A stretch of 64,000 bases of DNA from Alteraurantiacibacter aquimixticola (GCF_004965515.1 NZ_SSHH01000002.1:206840-270839); one strand, 5' to 3'. Shown: positions 9,294 to 17,676, numbered from the stretch's first letter. Translations and numbers: made by a program. The notes: a model not told the origin generated them from the sequence alone.

Positions 9294-10625
9294 CTAGCGC
9301 TGGCCCAAATCCTCGAAGGCGCGTTCGCGCTCGAGTTGCACGACGGCATTGCGACGGATCTTGTCGAACGTGGCGAGGAAACCCTCCCGCTCGTCCTTCG
9401 ATAGCGGGGCAAGCAGGAAGGCACTGCGCTGGCGGCTCGCTTCCTGGATCAGTTCGAACAGCTTCTGCCCTTCGGCGCTGGGCGAGAACTGCCCGTGCCG
9501 TCGCCCGGGCTTGCCTTCGCGTACCACCAGCCCACGTCCTACCAGCGCATTAACCGTACGACCGGCCTGGCTGTGATCGCGATCGAGGCGATCTACCAGA
9601 GCATTCCATTCAATCGGAGGTTCACGCCCTATCTCGTTGAGAACCCACGCCTCGAAGTTTGAAAGCTTGGTCAGCCGCTTGAAGGTGAGAGAGCCGCTGC
9701 GGCTGAAATAGGAACTCAGCGTCATCAGCGGCGAGATGATGCGGGATCGGTCCATCACGATCCTGTCGCCACTGCCTACGCTCTCGCTTTCTACCGGCGC
9801 GCCGGGCCGCGGGAATTCGCGCGTTTCCTGCGCGCTGCTCAGCTCGCGCTCCTGCTCATAGAGACGCACGGCTTGGTCGAGCAGCTTCTCGATCACGGCA
9901 AAGAAGGATTCGAGTTCGGCATCGCCAATATCGAAGGTCAGCTCGCGATTGCGCAACTCGGCCAGGCGCAACAGCCGCTCGCTATGCCCCTGCCCCTTGC
10001 GCGTCAGGCTAAGCGGCGCGCGCAGCTGCTCACGCTCGATCATCTTGAGTTCGAGCAGGCGCTTGACCGAACGGCTGACCTGCGCCTTGTCCACGCCGAC
10101 CGCACTGGATATCTCCGCCGGCACCAGCGGCCCGACATTATGAAGCAGGAACAGGATCCTGCGGTCGAGTTCCACCAGGTCGAGTTCGCGGGCATAGGCC
10201 ATCTCGGCACTCTCACGAACCTTGTAGAGCAACTGCCACAATTCGCTCTGGATAACGCCAGGCGAGCGCTTTCCTTCGGTCGGCGGGACGGCGGCCGGGG
10301 CAATCCCGTTCATGATGATGTTGAGGCGAGCGGCGAACTCGGCCGGAACATCTTCGGTGCTGGAAGCCTCACCTTCAGCAGAGTGCGAACCAATGGTGTA
10401 GGCCTCGACAATCCGGAGCGCCTCGGACGCCATGGGGCCCAAGCCCTCATGGATAGCAGCGAGTCGAGCCTCGCTCACTTCAAGCCGCCGCCCTCCTCCG
10501 GCCGATTCATCCAGAAGGTGCTGGCGCAGCGCGATGGCATGATCGATCAGCGCCTTGCGCCAGGCCGCAACCGGCCCTGCACGAGGCCCCTCCGCAACTG
10601 GGTCTGCCTTTTCGGGCAAAGTCAT
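9294..10625 (-). CDS. Double MarR-type winged-helix transcriptional regulator
   Basis: The protein has 443 residues and two winged-helix segments in tandem. One lies around residues 150-205 (LDRRILFLLHNVGPLVPAEI, then GVDKAQVSRSVKRLLELKMI, the recognition-helix pattern). The second lies around residues 325-385 (NFEAWVLNEIGREPPIEWNA, then SQAGRTVNALVGRGLVVREG). MarR proteins are normally about 150 residues and dimeric, so this looks like a covalent two-domain version with an N-terminal extension (about 1-130). It is expected to be cytoplasmic and DNA-binding. It is divergent from the TonB receptor across a 635-bp gap that contains operator-like repeats, which makes that region its likeliest target (inference). 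The ligand is unknown. Confidence 0.75.
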   Translation of the reverse strand: MTLPEKADPVAEGPRAGPVAAWRKALIDHAIALRQHLLDESAGGGRRLEVSEARLAAIHEGLGPMASEALRIVEAYTIGSHSAEGEASSTEDVPAEFAARLNIIMNGIAPAAVPPTEGKRSPGVIQSELWQLLYKVRESAEMAYARELDLVELDRRILFLLHNVGPLVPAEISSAVGVDKAQVSRSVKRLLELKMIEREQLRAPLSLTRKGQGHSERLLRLAELRNRELTFDIGDAELESFFAVIEKLLDQAVRLYEQERELSSAQETREFPRPGAPVESESVGSGDRIVMDRSRIISPLMTLSSYFSRSGSLTFKRLTKLSNFEAWVLNEIGREPPIEWNALVDRLDRDHSQAGRTVNALVGRGLVVREGKPGRRHGQFSPSAEGQKLFELIQEASRQRSAFLLAPLSKDEREGFLATFDKIRRNAVVQLERERAFEDLGQR

Positions 10626-10850
10626 TTACCTCCAACCCTCTCCAGCGCCTTTGCGCTCTGCGCTCAGCCTAGTGTGCTCCCGGTAGGAAAGACAAGCGCC
10701 CGGTGATCCTCCGGTCGCTTCGAGCCCGCCTGCGACGGCTGCACCGGGACCGGACCTTGTCAACTGGACGGCAGAAGTCGGAAGTTGCAGGGCGATGCAG
10801 CTTGGCAACAGTACTCCCGCATCAAAATCTGTGCAAATGCAGCATATATC

Positions 10851-10868
10851 TGATTTATCATGATTTAT
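10851..10868. promoter_or_regulatory. AT-rich direct repeat TGATTTAT-CA-TGATTTAT
   Basis: Two exact copies of TGATTTAT are separated by two bases (10851-10858 and 10861-10868), a 10-bp period that would place both on the same face of the helix. They sit in an AT-rich island inside otherwise GC-rich DNA, between the divergent MarR-like regulator and the TonB receptor. A binding site for a regulator or RNA polymerase is plausible but unproven. Confidence 0.4.
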
Positions 10869-10876
10869 GTCAGAAC

Positions 10877-10894
10877 CGGTTTCCTTGGAAACCG
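10877..10894. promoter_or_regulatory. Perfect 18-bp inverted repeat CGGTTTCC-TT-GGAAACCG
   Basis: Two 8-base arms are perfectly complementary around a TT centre, overlapping a second small palindrome, AACCGGTT (10874-10881). The symmetry and 18-bp length suit a dimeric winged-helix regulator. The position between divergent genes supports an operator role, perhaps for the adjacent double-MarR protein (inference). A 2-base loop is too small for a stable RNA hairpin, which favours a DNA site. Confidence 0.45.
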
Positions 10895-11260
10895 CGCAAG
10901 GAAACAGAATTCGTCCTTCACGCCGACGGGGAGCCGCCATTTCCCGCAGTTCAGGCGAGAGCGCCACTGGACACTGTCAAGGCTGGAGAATATGTGCGGG
11001 TTTGCGTGGAAAAGGGCCGATTCAACAGCCTTGGACCGCCGGGGGAGGAAGAGAGAAGGCTTGCGTCGGAGGGCGCCCGCCAAATTGCCGATCAAGGCGG
11101 CAAAATCGACATTCCAAACCTGACATCATTCAGCTGCCGGGGCCATGGGCTTCGGTTCGGGCTATCGGCGTGGCCTCGGTCGCATCGGGAAACCGGCAGC
11201 AGGATAGTAAATCGCACGCGGCAGCACTGTCGCCTGCGTTCACTGTGAAGGGAGCACCAA

Positions 11261-14200
11261 GTGAGGAGTTTGAGCAACAAGCGGGTCTTCAAGGCCCTTC
11301 TGCTGGCCGGTGGGGCCAGCACCTTTGCCATCGCCACCCCGGCAATGGCCCAGGATGAAGGTGCAGACGAACAAGATCGCATCGTCATCACGGGTTCGCG
11401 CATCCAGCGTCAGGACTTCGAAGCCAACAGCCCGTTCGTCACCATTGACGAAAGCCTGCTGGAATCGTCGTCGACTGCCGCAATCGAATCCAACCTGAAC
11501 CGCCTGCCGCAGTTCGTTCCGGCCCAGACGCCGACCGCTGGTGGCGACATCCAGCCGACGGCGACCAACACCCCGGGTGCTGCAACCGTGTCGCTGCGCG
11601 GTATCGGTACCAACCGTAACCTCGTCCTGATCGACGGTCGTCGCGGTACGCCCGGCAACGCTTCGGGCGTGGTCGACATCTCGACCATTCCTTCGGCTGC
11701 TATCGAGCGCGTCGAAGTGATCTCGGGCGGTGCATCGGCCACCTACGGTGCCGACGCTGTCGCCGGTGTCACCAACTTCATCCTGAAGCGTAACTTCGAA
11801 GGTCTCGAGCTGGATGCCCAGGCCGGCATCACCCAGGAAGGCGACAACTTCGAATACCAGCTGTCCGGCATCATGGGTGCCGACTTCGCCGATGGACGCG
11901 GTAACGTGTCGCTGGCAATGTCGATGAACACTCGCGAAGCCAACTATCAGCGCGATCGCAGCTGGTACCGCGACCTGTGGGCCGATCCGAACATCGGCGG
12001 CACGCAGTTCTTCATCCCGGCACCTGGCTTCTCGTCGGCCGGCAACCTGCCCGATTACACCACGGTGTTCCCGGATGCGGCTGGCCCGGGCCTCGATCCG
12101 AGCACGACCGTCTATTTCACTCCGGATGGCACGCCGTTCACGATCGGCGCCAACGGTACCGGCCAGAACTTCGGCAACGGCAACGCCCCGCTTGACGATC
12201 CTGCCTACAAGCAGACGATCGCTGGCGGCATCGGCACCAACAACACCAACCTTTACTTGATCCTGCCGCTGACGCGTTACAACGCGTTTGCTCGCGGTAA
12301 CTACGAGATCAACGACTGGATTGGTGTGTTCGGCCAGGCGATGTTCAGCCACGTCGAGACCTACACGCGTAACGAGCCGGGCCCGGCCGTGAACGGCTGG
12401 ACGGTCAACGTCGACCCCACGCAGCTGAGCGACGGTATCCTGCCTTCGGCAATGGAAACGCTGCTTGCCAGCCGTATGCGTTCTGCACGGCCCGGCGATG
12501 CAGAGTACATTCCTGACGACGGCAACCCCGATACGCCGCCTCCGACGCAACCGATGGTTTCGGGTGCGGCAGATCCGTTCACCGTGCAGGCACTGCTGTT
12601 CGACGATCGTGAAACCTTCACCGACGTGACGACCTACAGCCTGACCGGTGGTCTCGAAGGCTATATCCCCGGCACCTCCTTCGCCTGGGAAGCTTTCGTC
12701 AGCCACGGCATCTCGTCGACCTATGCGAAGCAGACCGGCATCTACTCGCTGTCGCGCTTCCAGGAAATCATGTCGGCACCTGACTTCGGTGCAGGCTATT
12801 CCTCGACAGGCAACCAGGGCCCGCCGAACTTCGGTTTCGGTGCTTCGACGGGTACCTGTACTTCGGGCCTCAACCTCTACAATCCGCCGGCTGGCGGGTT
12901 CTCGGAGGACTGCCTCGAAGCCATCCGTGCGGACCTGAAGAACCGTGGTGAAGTGACGCAGACGATCGCTGAAATGAACATCAGCGGTGGCCTTTTCGAT
13001 CTTCCGGCCGGTGAACTGGGCATCGCGGTCGGCGCCAGCTATCGCGAGATGCAGTACGAGTTCGACAATGACACGCTGACCACCGCGGGTCGTTCGTTCC
13101 AGGACCAGGCGCTGGGCATCTATCCCAGCGGCAATGTGGACGCGGCTTTCGACGTGCATGAACTGTACGGCGAATTGCTGATCCCGGTCCTGTCGGACAT
13201 TCCGGGCATCCAGCAGCTCAACCTGGAAGTGGGCGGTCGTATTTCCGACTACTCCACCACGGGTACCAGCTACACCTACAAGATCCTGGGTGACTGGGAA
13301 GTGACCGACTGGCTGCGTTTCCGTGGCGGTTTCAACCGCGCAGAACGTGCTCCGAACATCGGTGAGCTGTTCCTGGCTGCGCAGCAGACCTTCGGTGGCA
13401 ACACCGCCGGTGACCCCTGCTCGCTGGCCAATCCGCTTTCCTTCTCGGCCAACCAGGACGGTGACGCCTTCGCTGGCGGCAACGCCAACGGTGCTCGCGT
13501 CGAAGCGGTTTGCCGTATCCAGATGGAAGCTTCGGGTAACCCGAATGCTGACGAGGACTTCTACAATGGTGTCCAGAGCAGCGCGACGGGCGGCTTCGCC
13601 TTCCCGACCACCATTGGCAACCCAAACTTGGTTCCGGAAACGGCCAACACCTGGACCGCTGGTTTCGTGATCAACTCGCCGTTCGCAGGTCCGGCTCTTG
13701 AGCGTCTGCGCCTGTCGGTTGACTGGTTCAGCATCCACGTGAAGGACGCCATCGGCGAACAGACCGTGGGTATTGCTCTCCAGCAGTGCTACGATCCGGC
13801 TCTGAACCCTGCCTGGGAAGGCAGCAACGAGGACGTCGCGAACTCGCAGTTCTGTCTGAACGTGCCGCGTAACGGTACCGGTGCCCTGGGCAACGTGAAC
13901 CGTACCTATGTCAACAACGGTGAGTTCAAGATCGAAGGTATCGACGTGCAGCTCGACTGGGGCATGGACGTTGGTCCGGGTACGCTGAACGTGAACCTGA
14001 TCGGCAACTACCAGCTCGACTTCAGCTCGACCGCTCTGGCAGGCATCCTGCCGCTGGTCGACTATGTCGGTACGCTGGGAACGGGCGAAAACGGCCTGAA
14101 TACCGGTGTCTACGAGTATCGCCTGCTGGCGAATGTCGGCTACGCCATCGGCCCGGCAACGATCGGCCTGCAGTGGCAGCACCGTCCGTCGATCGAGGAT

Positions 14201-14467
14201 GCGACCGAAGCTCTGACCGGCGCTCCGACGCCGACCACCGGCTTCCCGTCGTACAACCTGTTCAGCCTGAACAGCACCTACTCGGTCAACGACGCGCTGA
14301 ACCTGCGCTTTGGTGTTGACAACCTGTTCAACAAGCGCCCGCCGCTTGGGAACATCAACACCGCTGCTGATCCGTCGCTGGGTCAGCTGTCGGGCGGCAG
14401 CTACAATGCGACGTTCTACGACACGAACGGTCGCCGCTTCTACTTGGGTGCGAACCTCCAGTTCTAA
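11261..14467 (+). CDS. TonB-dependent outer-membrane receptor
   Basis: The protein has 1068 residues from a GTG start with the ribosome binding site GAAGGGAG. A signal peptide ends near residue 30 (ATPAMAQDEG). It is followed by a TonB-box-like DRIVITGSRI and a plug domain (about 45-190) with RGIGTNRNLVLIDGRR and VEVISGGASATYGADAVAG. The rest is a 22-strand-type beta-barrel ending in the C-terminal aromatic F of GANLQF. Length and style match the large TonB receptors of sphingomonads that import oligopeptides, glycans or other complex substrates. The substrate is unknown and no dedicated transporter or hydrolase lies beside it. Codon use contains more CGT and GGT than neighbouring genes, suggesting high expression. 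A strong terminator follows. Confidence 0.95.
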   Translation: MRSLSNKRVFKALLLAGGASTFAIATPAMAQDEGADEQDRIVITGSRIQRQDFEANSPFVTIDESLLESSSTAAIESNLNRLPQFVPAQTPTAGGDIQPTATNTPGAATVSLRGIGTNRNLVLIDGRRGTPGNASGVVDISTIPSAAIERVEVISGGASATYGADAVAGVTNFILKRNFEGLELDAQAGITQEGDNFEYQLSGIMGADFADGRGNVSLAMSMNTREANYQRDRSWYRDLWADPNIGGTQFFIPAPGFSSAGNLPDYTTVFPDAAGPGLDPSTTVYFTPDGTPFTIGANGTGQNFGNGNAPLDDPAYKQTIAGGIGTNNTNLYLILPLTRYNAFARGNYEINDWIGVFGQAMFSHVETYTRNEPGPAVNGWTVNVDPTQLSDGILPSAMETLLASRMRSARPGDAEYIPDDGNPDTPPPTQPMVSGAADPFTVQALLFDDRETFTDVTTYSLTGGLEGYIPGTSFAWEAFVSHGISSTYAKQTGIYSLSRFQEIMSAPDFGAGYSSTGNQGPPNFGFGASTGTCTSGLNLYNPPAGGFSEDCLEAIRADLKNRGEVTQTIAEMNISGGLFDLPAGELGIAVGASYREMQYEFDNDTLTTAGRSFQDQALGIYPSGNVDAAFDVHELYGELLIPVLSDIPGIQQLNLEVGGRISDYSTTGTSYTYKILGDWEVTDWLRFRGGFNRAERAPNIGELFLAAQQTFGGNTAGDPCSLANPLSFSANQDGDAFAGGNANGARVEAVCRIQMEASGNPNADEDFYNGVQSSATGGFAFPTTIGNPNLVPETANTWTAGFVINSPFAGPALERLRLSVDWFSIHVKDAIGEQTVGIALQQCYDPALNPAWEGSNEDVANSQFCLNVPRNGTGALGNVNRTYVNNGEFKIEGIDVQLDWGMDVGPGTLNVNLIGNYQLDFSSTALAGILPLVDYVGTLGTGENGLNTGVYEYRLLANVGYAIGPATIGLQWQHRPSIEDATEALTGAPTPTTGFPSYNLFSLNSTYSVNDALNLRFGVDNLFNKRPPLGNINTAADPSLGQLSGGSYNATFYDTNGRRFYLGANLQF

Positions 14468-14493
14468 TCCGCGTAGAAAAAGCGAAACAAGTC

Positions 14494-14527
14494 AGGGGCC
14501 TCTCCTTCGGGAGGGGCCCCTTTCTTT
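14494..14527 (+). terminator. Rho-independent terminator after the TonB receptor
   Basis: A 12-bp GC-rich stem (AGGGGCCTCTCC paired with GGAGGGGCCCCT, one G-U pair) closed by a TTCG tetraloop is followed by TTTCTTTT. It begins 27 bp after the receptor stop codon and separates it from the oxidoreductase downstream. Confidence 0.9.
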
Positions 14528-14616
14528 TGTGCGCTCGTCGTCCGACACAGCGCTGGACAAGCCCCCCTCCCCCGCGTCATGACAGTCCGCGAATGCTACG
14601 CGAGGAGAGGGCCAGC

Positions 14617-15606
14617 ATGACAAGGGTAATGCGATTTCACGAGACCGGCGGACCGGAAAAGCTGGTCATCGATGAGATGGAAGTTGGCGAACCCGGCCCG
14701 GGCGAAGTGCGCATCCGAACCGAAGCCGTCGGCCTCAACCGTGCAGAAGCCATGTATCGCGCCGGCAACTATCCGGTACAGCCCAAGCTCCCCAGCCTGA
14801 TCGGCTACGAAGGCGTCGGCACCATCACCGCGCTGGGCGAGGATGTGCACGAATACGCGGTTGGCCAGCGCGTCTGTGTCCTGCCGATGATCAGCCAGGG
14901 CGATTACGGAATCTGGGCGGAGGAGGCGATCGTGCCGACGCGCATCATCCTGCCGGCTCCTGAAGGTCTCGATGTGACGCAGGCCGCGGCGATCTGGATG
15001 CAGTATATGACCGCCTATGCCGTCTATGAGGTCGCCGAAGTCGGCCCCAACGATGCGGTGATCATCCCCGCGGCCTCGTCCAGCGTGGGCCTGGCGGCGA
15101 TCCAGCTGTGCAACTGGGCGGGCGCCACACCCATTGCCGCCACGCGTACCAGCGCCAAGGCAGATGCCTTGAAGAAGCTCGGTGCCGCTCATGTCATCGC
15201 CACGCAGGAGGAAGACCTCGTCGCCCGGGTGATGGAGATCACCGGCGGCAAGGGTGCGCGTTGCGCCTTCGATCCGGTCGGCGGACCCTATGTCGACACG
15301 TTGGCGCAGGCACTGGCGGAGCGCGGCATATTGTTCATCTATGGCGGATTGTCGGGAGAGCCGACGCCCTATCCGCACTGGCCGATGGCGTTCAAGGGCG
15401 CCAGCATGCGCGGCTGGGTCGCCAGCGAAATCTGGAACCACCCGCACCGCTTCAAGGCGGCGCGCGAGACGGTGCTGGCGGGGCTGGCACAAGGCAAGCT
15501 CGATCCCGTAATCGCCAAGGTTTTCAACGGACTGGAGTCTCTTCCTGAGGCCAATGCCTATCTCGAATCGAACCAGCAGATCGGAAAGGTCGTCGTGCGC
15601 TTCTGA
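14617..15606 (+). CDS. Zinc-type alcohol dehydrogenase-like / quinone oxidoreductase (MDR superfamily)
   Basis: The 329-residue medium-chain dehydrogenase/reductase has an N-terminal GroES-like domain (about 1-125, with GEVRIRTEAVGLNRAEAMY and GYEGVGTI) and a Rossmann NAD(P)H domain (about 130-280, with VIIPAASSSVGLAAIQL as the nucleotide-binding turn). The catalytic and structural zinc cysteines of true alcohol dehydrogenases are absent, so it belongs to the zinc-free quinone oxidoreductase branch. The AASSSVGLAA turn in place of AGxGGVG is a known variant in this branch. The ATG at 14617 follows GAGGAGAGGG. It is monocistronic, with a stem-loop directly after its stop. Confidence 0.88.
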   Translation: MTRVMRFHETGGPEKLVIDEMEVGEPGPGEVRIRTEAVGLNRAEAMYRAGNYPVQPKLPSLIGYEGVGTITALGEDVHEYAVGQRVCVLPMISQGDYGIWAEEAIVPTRIILPAPEGLDVTQAAAIWMQYMTAYAVYEVAEVGPNDAVIIPAASSSVGLAAIQLCNWAGATPIAATRTSAKADALKKLGAAHVIATQEEDLVARVMEITGGKGARCAFDPVGGPYVDTLAQALAERGILFIYGGLSGEPTPYPHWPMAFKGASMRGWVASEIWNHPHRFKAARETVLAGLAQGKLDPVIAKVFNGLESLPEANAYLESNQQIGKVVVRF

Positions 15607-15628
15607 GGCAGCGGAGACGACCGCTGCC
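15607..15628 (+). terminator. Candidate terminator hairpin after the oxidoreductase gene
   Basis: GGCAGCGG and CCGCTGCC form a perfect 8-bp stem with a 6-base loop immediately after the stop codon. Only TT follows, so as a Rho-independent terminator it is weak. It may instead stabilise the 3' end of the transcript. Confidence 0.45.
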
Positions 15629-15752
15629 TTGCGCGCAGCAAGCGAGCAAGATCGAACCCGCAAGGGTTCGCAAGGCCGAACGGCCGCCCGAGCTTGTGCG
15701 AGGCAAGCCAAGCGGGCGGATGCCCGCGCCCGGCGTTTGAGGGCAAAAAAAA

Positions 15753-15829
15753 TGGTGCGCCCGACAGGATTCGAACCTGTGGCCCCCGGATTAGGAATCC
15801 GATGCTCTATCCAACTGAGCTACGGGCGC
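15753..15829 (-). tRNA. tRNA-Arg (anticodon CCT)
   Basis: The complement reads as a complete cloverleaf: acceptor GCGCCCG pairing with CGGGCGC, the D-arm with AGCTCAGTTGGATAGAGC, a seven-base anticodon loop TTCCTAA giving anticodon CCT (reads AGG), a T-arm with GGTTCGAATCC, and an encoded CCA end. A run of eight T residues follows the CCA on the minus strand and would end transcription. No duplicated 3' fragment or integrase that would mark it as an occupied attachment site is visible nearby. Confidence 0.97.
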
Positions 15830-15890
15830 ATCCATCACCGGCCTTAACCGGAGGCGGATTGACAGGCAATTGCCAAGCGTTCCCGAGCTG

Positions 15891-16409
15891 TCAATTGAGC
15901 TCTTCGGGAGGCGAGACCGGGAATGGCAGGGGCGCGATTTCGATCCCCTCTTCCAGCAGGCGCTCGGCTTCTTCCACGCTGGTTTCCCCGTGGATCGGCT
16001 CCGCATCTCGCTCGCCATAGTGCATCGCACGGGCATCGTCGGCGAACTTGTTGCCCACCCATTTGCTCCGCTTGAGCGCCTTGGCCTGCGCTTCGGCCAG
16101 CTTTTCCAGCGCCTGCTGCACTTCAGGCGGCATGGGCGCGTTGGAAACAGGCTGCACGTCGGACGCGGCTGGCAGACCCTCTTCCGGACCGGATTTGCCT
16201 GCATCCTCACGCCCGCGCGCCACGATATCGGCCAGCTGGTTGCCCTTCTTCGGCACGGCAGGAGCCATCGGCGCCTTTATCACCTCGGCTGAACCGCATT
16301 GCGGGCATGTAAGCAGCCCCCGCTCCTGCTGGGAAGCGAAGTCGGCCGACGATCCGAACCACCCTTCAAAGTGGTGGCCAGCGTCGCATGAGAGGTCGAA
16401 AACGATCAT
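15891..16409 (-). CDS. DUF1178 family protein
   Basis: This 172-residue protein has the DUF1178 pattern: MIVFDLSCDAGHHFEGWF at the N-terminus, then LLTCPQCGSAEV (a CxxC pair near residues 35-38). It resembles a small zinc ribbon. The middle is a low-complexity linker and the C-terminus a charged segment ending in a conserved-looking Glu-rich tail. The start ATG overlaps the stop of the amidase gene (ATGA), and the gene is last in grxC-amidase-DUF1178, an arrangement widespread in alphaproteobacteria. The biochemical function is unknown for the family. Translational coupling suggests stoichiometric expression with the amidase. Confidence 0.88.
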   Translation of the reverse strand: MIVFDLSCDAGHHFEGWFGSSADFASQQERGLLTCPQCGSAEVIKAPMAPAVPKKGNQLADIVARGREDAGKSGPEEGLPAASDVQPVSNAPMPPEVQQALEKLAEAQAKALKRSKWVGNKFADDARAMHYGERDAEPIHGETSVEEAERLLEEGIEIAPLPFPVSPPEELN

Positions 16410-17239
16410 TGCGAGGCTGATTTAGGGATATCGCGGCGGTTGGCAAGGCTGGGCAGCTGTCGCCGCACCTCGGCTATTCGCTCGGAATCGATCTCGGCAA
16501 AGGCCAAGCCTGCCCGCGAACCGCCCATGTCGAGCAGCACATCCCCCCAGGGATCGACGACCAGCGAATGGCCATAGGTGGTGCGCCCATCCTCATGCTC
16601 ACCAACCTGCGCAGCCGCGATCACATACGCACTCGCTTCCACCGCCCTCGCCCGCAACAGCAGTTCCCAATGGGCACGGCCTGTGGGCACGGTGAAAGCA
16701 GCGGGAATGGCGATCGCATCGCATTGGCGACGCCCCAGCTCCTCGAACAAGGCTGGAAAGCGCATATCGTAACAAACGGCGAGGCCCAGACGGCCGATCG
16801 GCGTCTCCACCGTAACCACCTCCTCACCGGGTGTGTAGGCGGAGGATTCGCGCCAGCTTTCGCCCGTGTCGAGCTCCACGTCGAACATGTGCATCTTGTC
16901 GTAGCGGGCGACGATCTCGCCCTGCCCGTCGATCACGAAGCTACGATTGGCCCAGCGCCCGTCCTCGCGCACCACCGCGAGCGAACCGAGCGCGATCATC
17001 AGGCCCTCGCGCGCGGCGGTCTCACGCACGGCGTCGAGCACCATGTCCTCGCCCTCGGCGCGAATGGTCTCGGAGGCGCGCTTGCGGTTGCGATCGAGCA
17101 GGCCGCTCATCTCGGGCGTAAACAGCATTTGCGCGCCATCCGCCCTGGCCTGTCGTACGGCATCGGCGATTACGGCAGCGTTGGCCGCCGGGTCTATGCC
17201 GGCCGTCATTTGCAGCAGGGCGATGCGCGTTTCCGCCAT
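16406..17239 (-). CDS. Carbon-nitrogen hydrolase, Nit-type (probable deaminated-glutathione amidase)
   Basis: This 277-residue nitrilase-superfamily enzyme has the Glu-Lys-Cys triad in recognisable contexts: Glu in FTPEMSGLLDRN (near residue 43), Lys in ARYDKMHMFDVEL (near 112) and Cys in GLAVCYDMRFPALF (near 154). KMHMFDVELDTGESWRES is typical of Nit1 and related bacterial proteins that hydrolyse deaminated glutathione, a repair activity. Its position 3 bp after grxC, a glutathione-dependent protein, is consistent with that role. Generic omega-amidase activity cannot be excluded. It is coupled to DUF1178 by an ATGA overlap. Confidence 0.88.
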   Translation of the reverse strand: MAETRIALLQMTAGIDPAANAAVIADAVRQARADGAQMLFTPEMSGLLDRNRKRASETIRAEGEDMVLDAVRETAAREGLMIALGSLAVVREDGRWANRSFVIDGQGEIVARYDKMHMFDVELDTGESWRESSAYTPGEEVVTVETPIGRLGLAVCYDMRFPALFEELGRRQCDAIAIPAAFTVPTGRAHWELLLRARAVEASAYVIAAAQVGEHEDGRTTYGHSLVVDPWGDVLLDMGGSRAGLAFAEIDSERIAEVRRQLPSLANRRDIPKSASQ

Positions 17240-17242
17240 CGA

Positions 17243-17506
17243 TCAGAGACCCAGCAGCGGGTCGAGCTTTCCTTCGCGCTCGAGCGCGGCGAGGTCATCC
17301 GATCCGCCGATCGCCTGTCCGTCGATAAAGATCTGCGGCACAGTGCGCGCGTCAGGCTTGCGTTCCATCATCTCGCGCCGCTTCTCGCCGCCCATGGTGA
17401 TGTCGTATTCTTCATAGTCCACGCCCTTAGAATCGAGCAGGTGCTTGGCCCTGGTGCAATAGCCGCAGAGCATCTTGGTGTAGATTTCGACCTTGGGGGT
17501 GCTCAA
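17243..17506 (-). CDS. grxC: Glutaredoxin 3
   Basis: This 87-residue glutaredoxin reduces disulfides or glutathione-mixed disulfides using glutathione in the cytoplasm. The dithiol active site appears as MLCGYCTRAK (CGYC, a variant of the usual CPYC, near residues 12-15). The cis-Pro TVPQIFIDGQAIGGSDDL is also present. Translation most likely starts at a TTG (17504-17506), giving the normal N-terminus LSTPKVEIYTK, with AAGGA about eight bases upstream. The upstream open extension is not glutaredoxin-like and overlaps the hsp20 promoter. It is the first gene of a three-gene operon with the amidase and DUF1178. Confidence 0.93.
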   Translation of the reverse strand: MSTPKVEIYTKMLCGYCTRAKHLLDSKGVDYEEYDITMGGEKRREMMERKPDARTVPQIFIDGQAIGGSDDLAALEREGKLDPLLGL

Positions 17507-17551
17507 ATTATATGTCCTTGTTTCATGGCCTTGTCGCGCAAGGGCGCGGGT

Positions 17552-17580
17552 CTTGAAAGCGCCTCTGCCCGGACCTATCT
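17552..17580 (+). promoter_or_regulatory. Heat-shock (RpoH/sigma-32) promoter of hsp20
   Basis: CTTG at 17552-17555 (within CTTGAAA) and CCTATCT at 17574-17580 are separated by 18 bases. This fits the alphaproteobacterial RpoH consensus CTTG-N17/18-CYTATNT. Transcription would start near 17587, leaving a leader of about 90 nt before hsp20, the length needed for the structured element found there. Confidence 0.8.
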
Positions 17581-17614
17581 CAACCACGCCCATAGCGCGA
17601 GGCGCGAACGGGCA

Positions 17615-17670
17615 AAGGGGTGCCGATTTCGGGCCCCTTACACAATTCAAATTGCTCGATGGAGGATTTG
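17615..17670 (+). promoter_or_regulatory. ROSE-type RNA thermometer in the hsp20 leader
   Basis: The last hairpin (17648-17670) pairs CAAATTGCTC with GAGGATTTG: C48-G70, A49-T69, A50-T68, A51-T67, T52-A66, T53-G65, G54 bulged or facing G, C55-G64, T56-A63, C57-G62, with a four-base loop. This is the hallmark TTGCT anti-Shine-Dalgarno strand with the single unpaired G that masks GGAGGA in ROSE elements. A strong upstream hairpin (AAGGGG...CCCCTT, about 17615-17640) matches the multi-hairpin layout. The masked GGAGGA lies 10 bases before the hsp20 ATG. Confidence 0.8.
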
Positions 17671-17676
17671 TTTCAG

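Larger units (their letters stand above)
10626..11260. other. 635-bp non-coding region between the MarR-like gene and the TonB receptor
   Basis: I find no convincing gene here: the frames that stay open are short, start without ribosome binding sites and lack recognisable protein features. It contains an AT-rich island around 10830-10870 with an 8-bp direct repeat and an 18-bp perfect inverted repeat just after it. A GAAGGGAG ribosome binding site precedes the GTG start of the TonB receptor at 11261. The likeliest content is divergent promoters, a long receptor leader and operators. Confidence 0.6.

Noticed and set aside
10703-11358. Small protein genes in the gap before the TonB receptor
   Set aside because: Open frames here lack ribosome binding sites, codon bias and homologous features, and several run into the receptor in the wrong frame.
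11240-14182. A 980-codon open frame antisense to the TonB receptor
   Set aside because: It is a mirror of the real gene caused by high GC and codon bias; its translation is low-complexity His/Arg/Val-rich, lacks domains or a ribosome binding site, and the opposite strand encodes an unmistakable receptor.
15753-15829. tRNA-Arg(CCT) as an attachment site of an integrated element
   Set aside because: No integrase, no duplicated tRNA 3' end and no change in gene style on either side.
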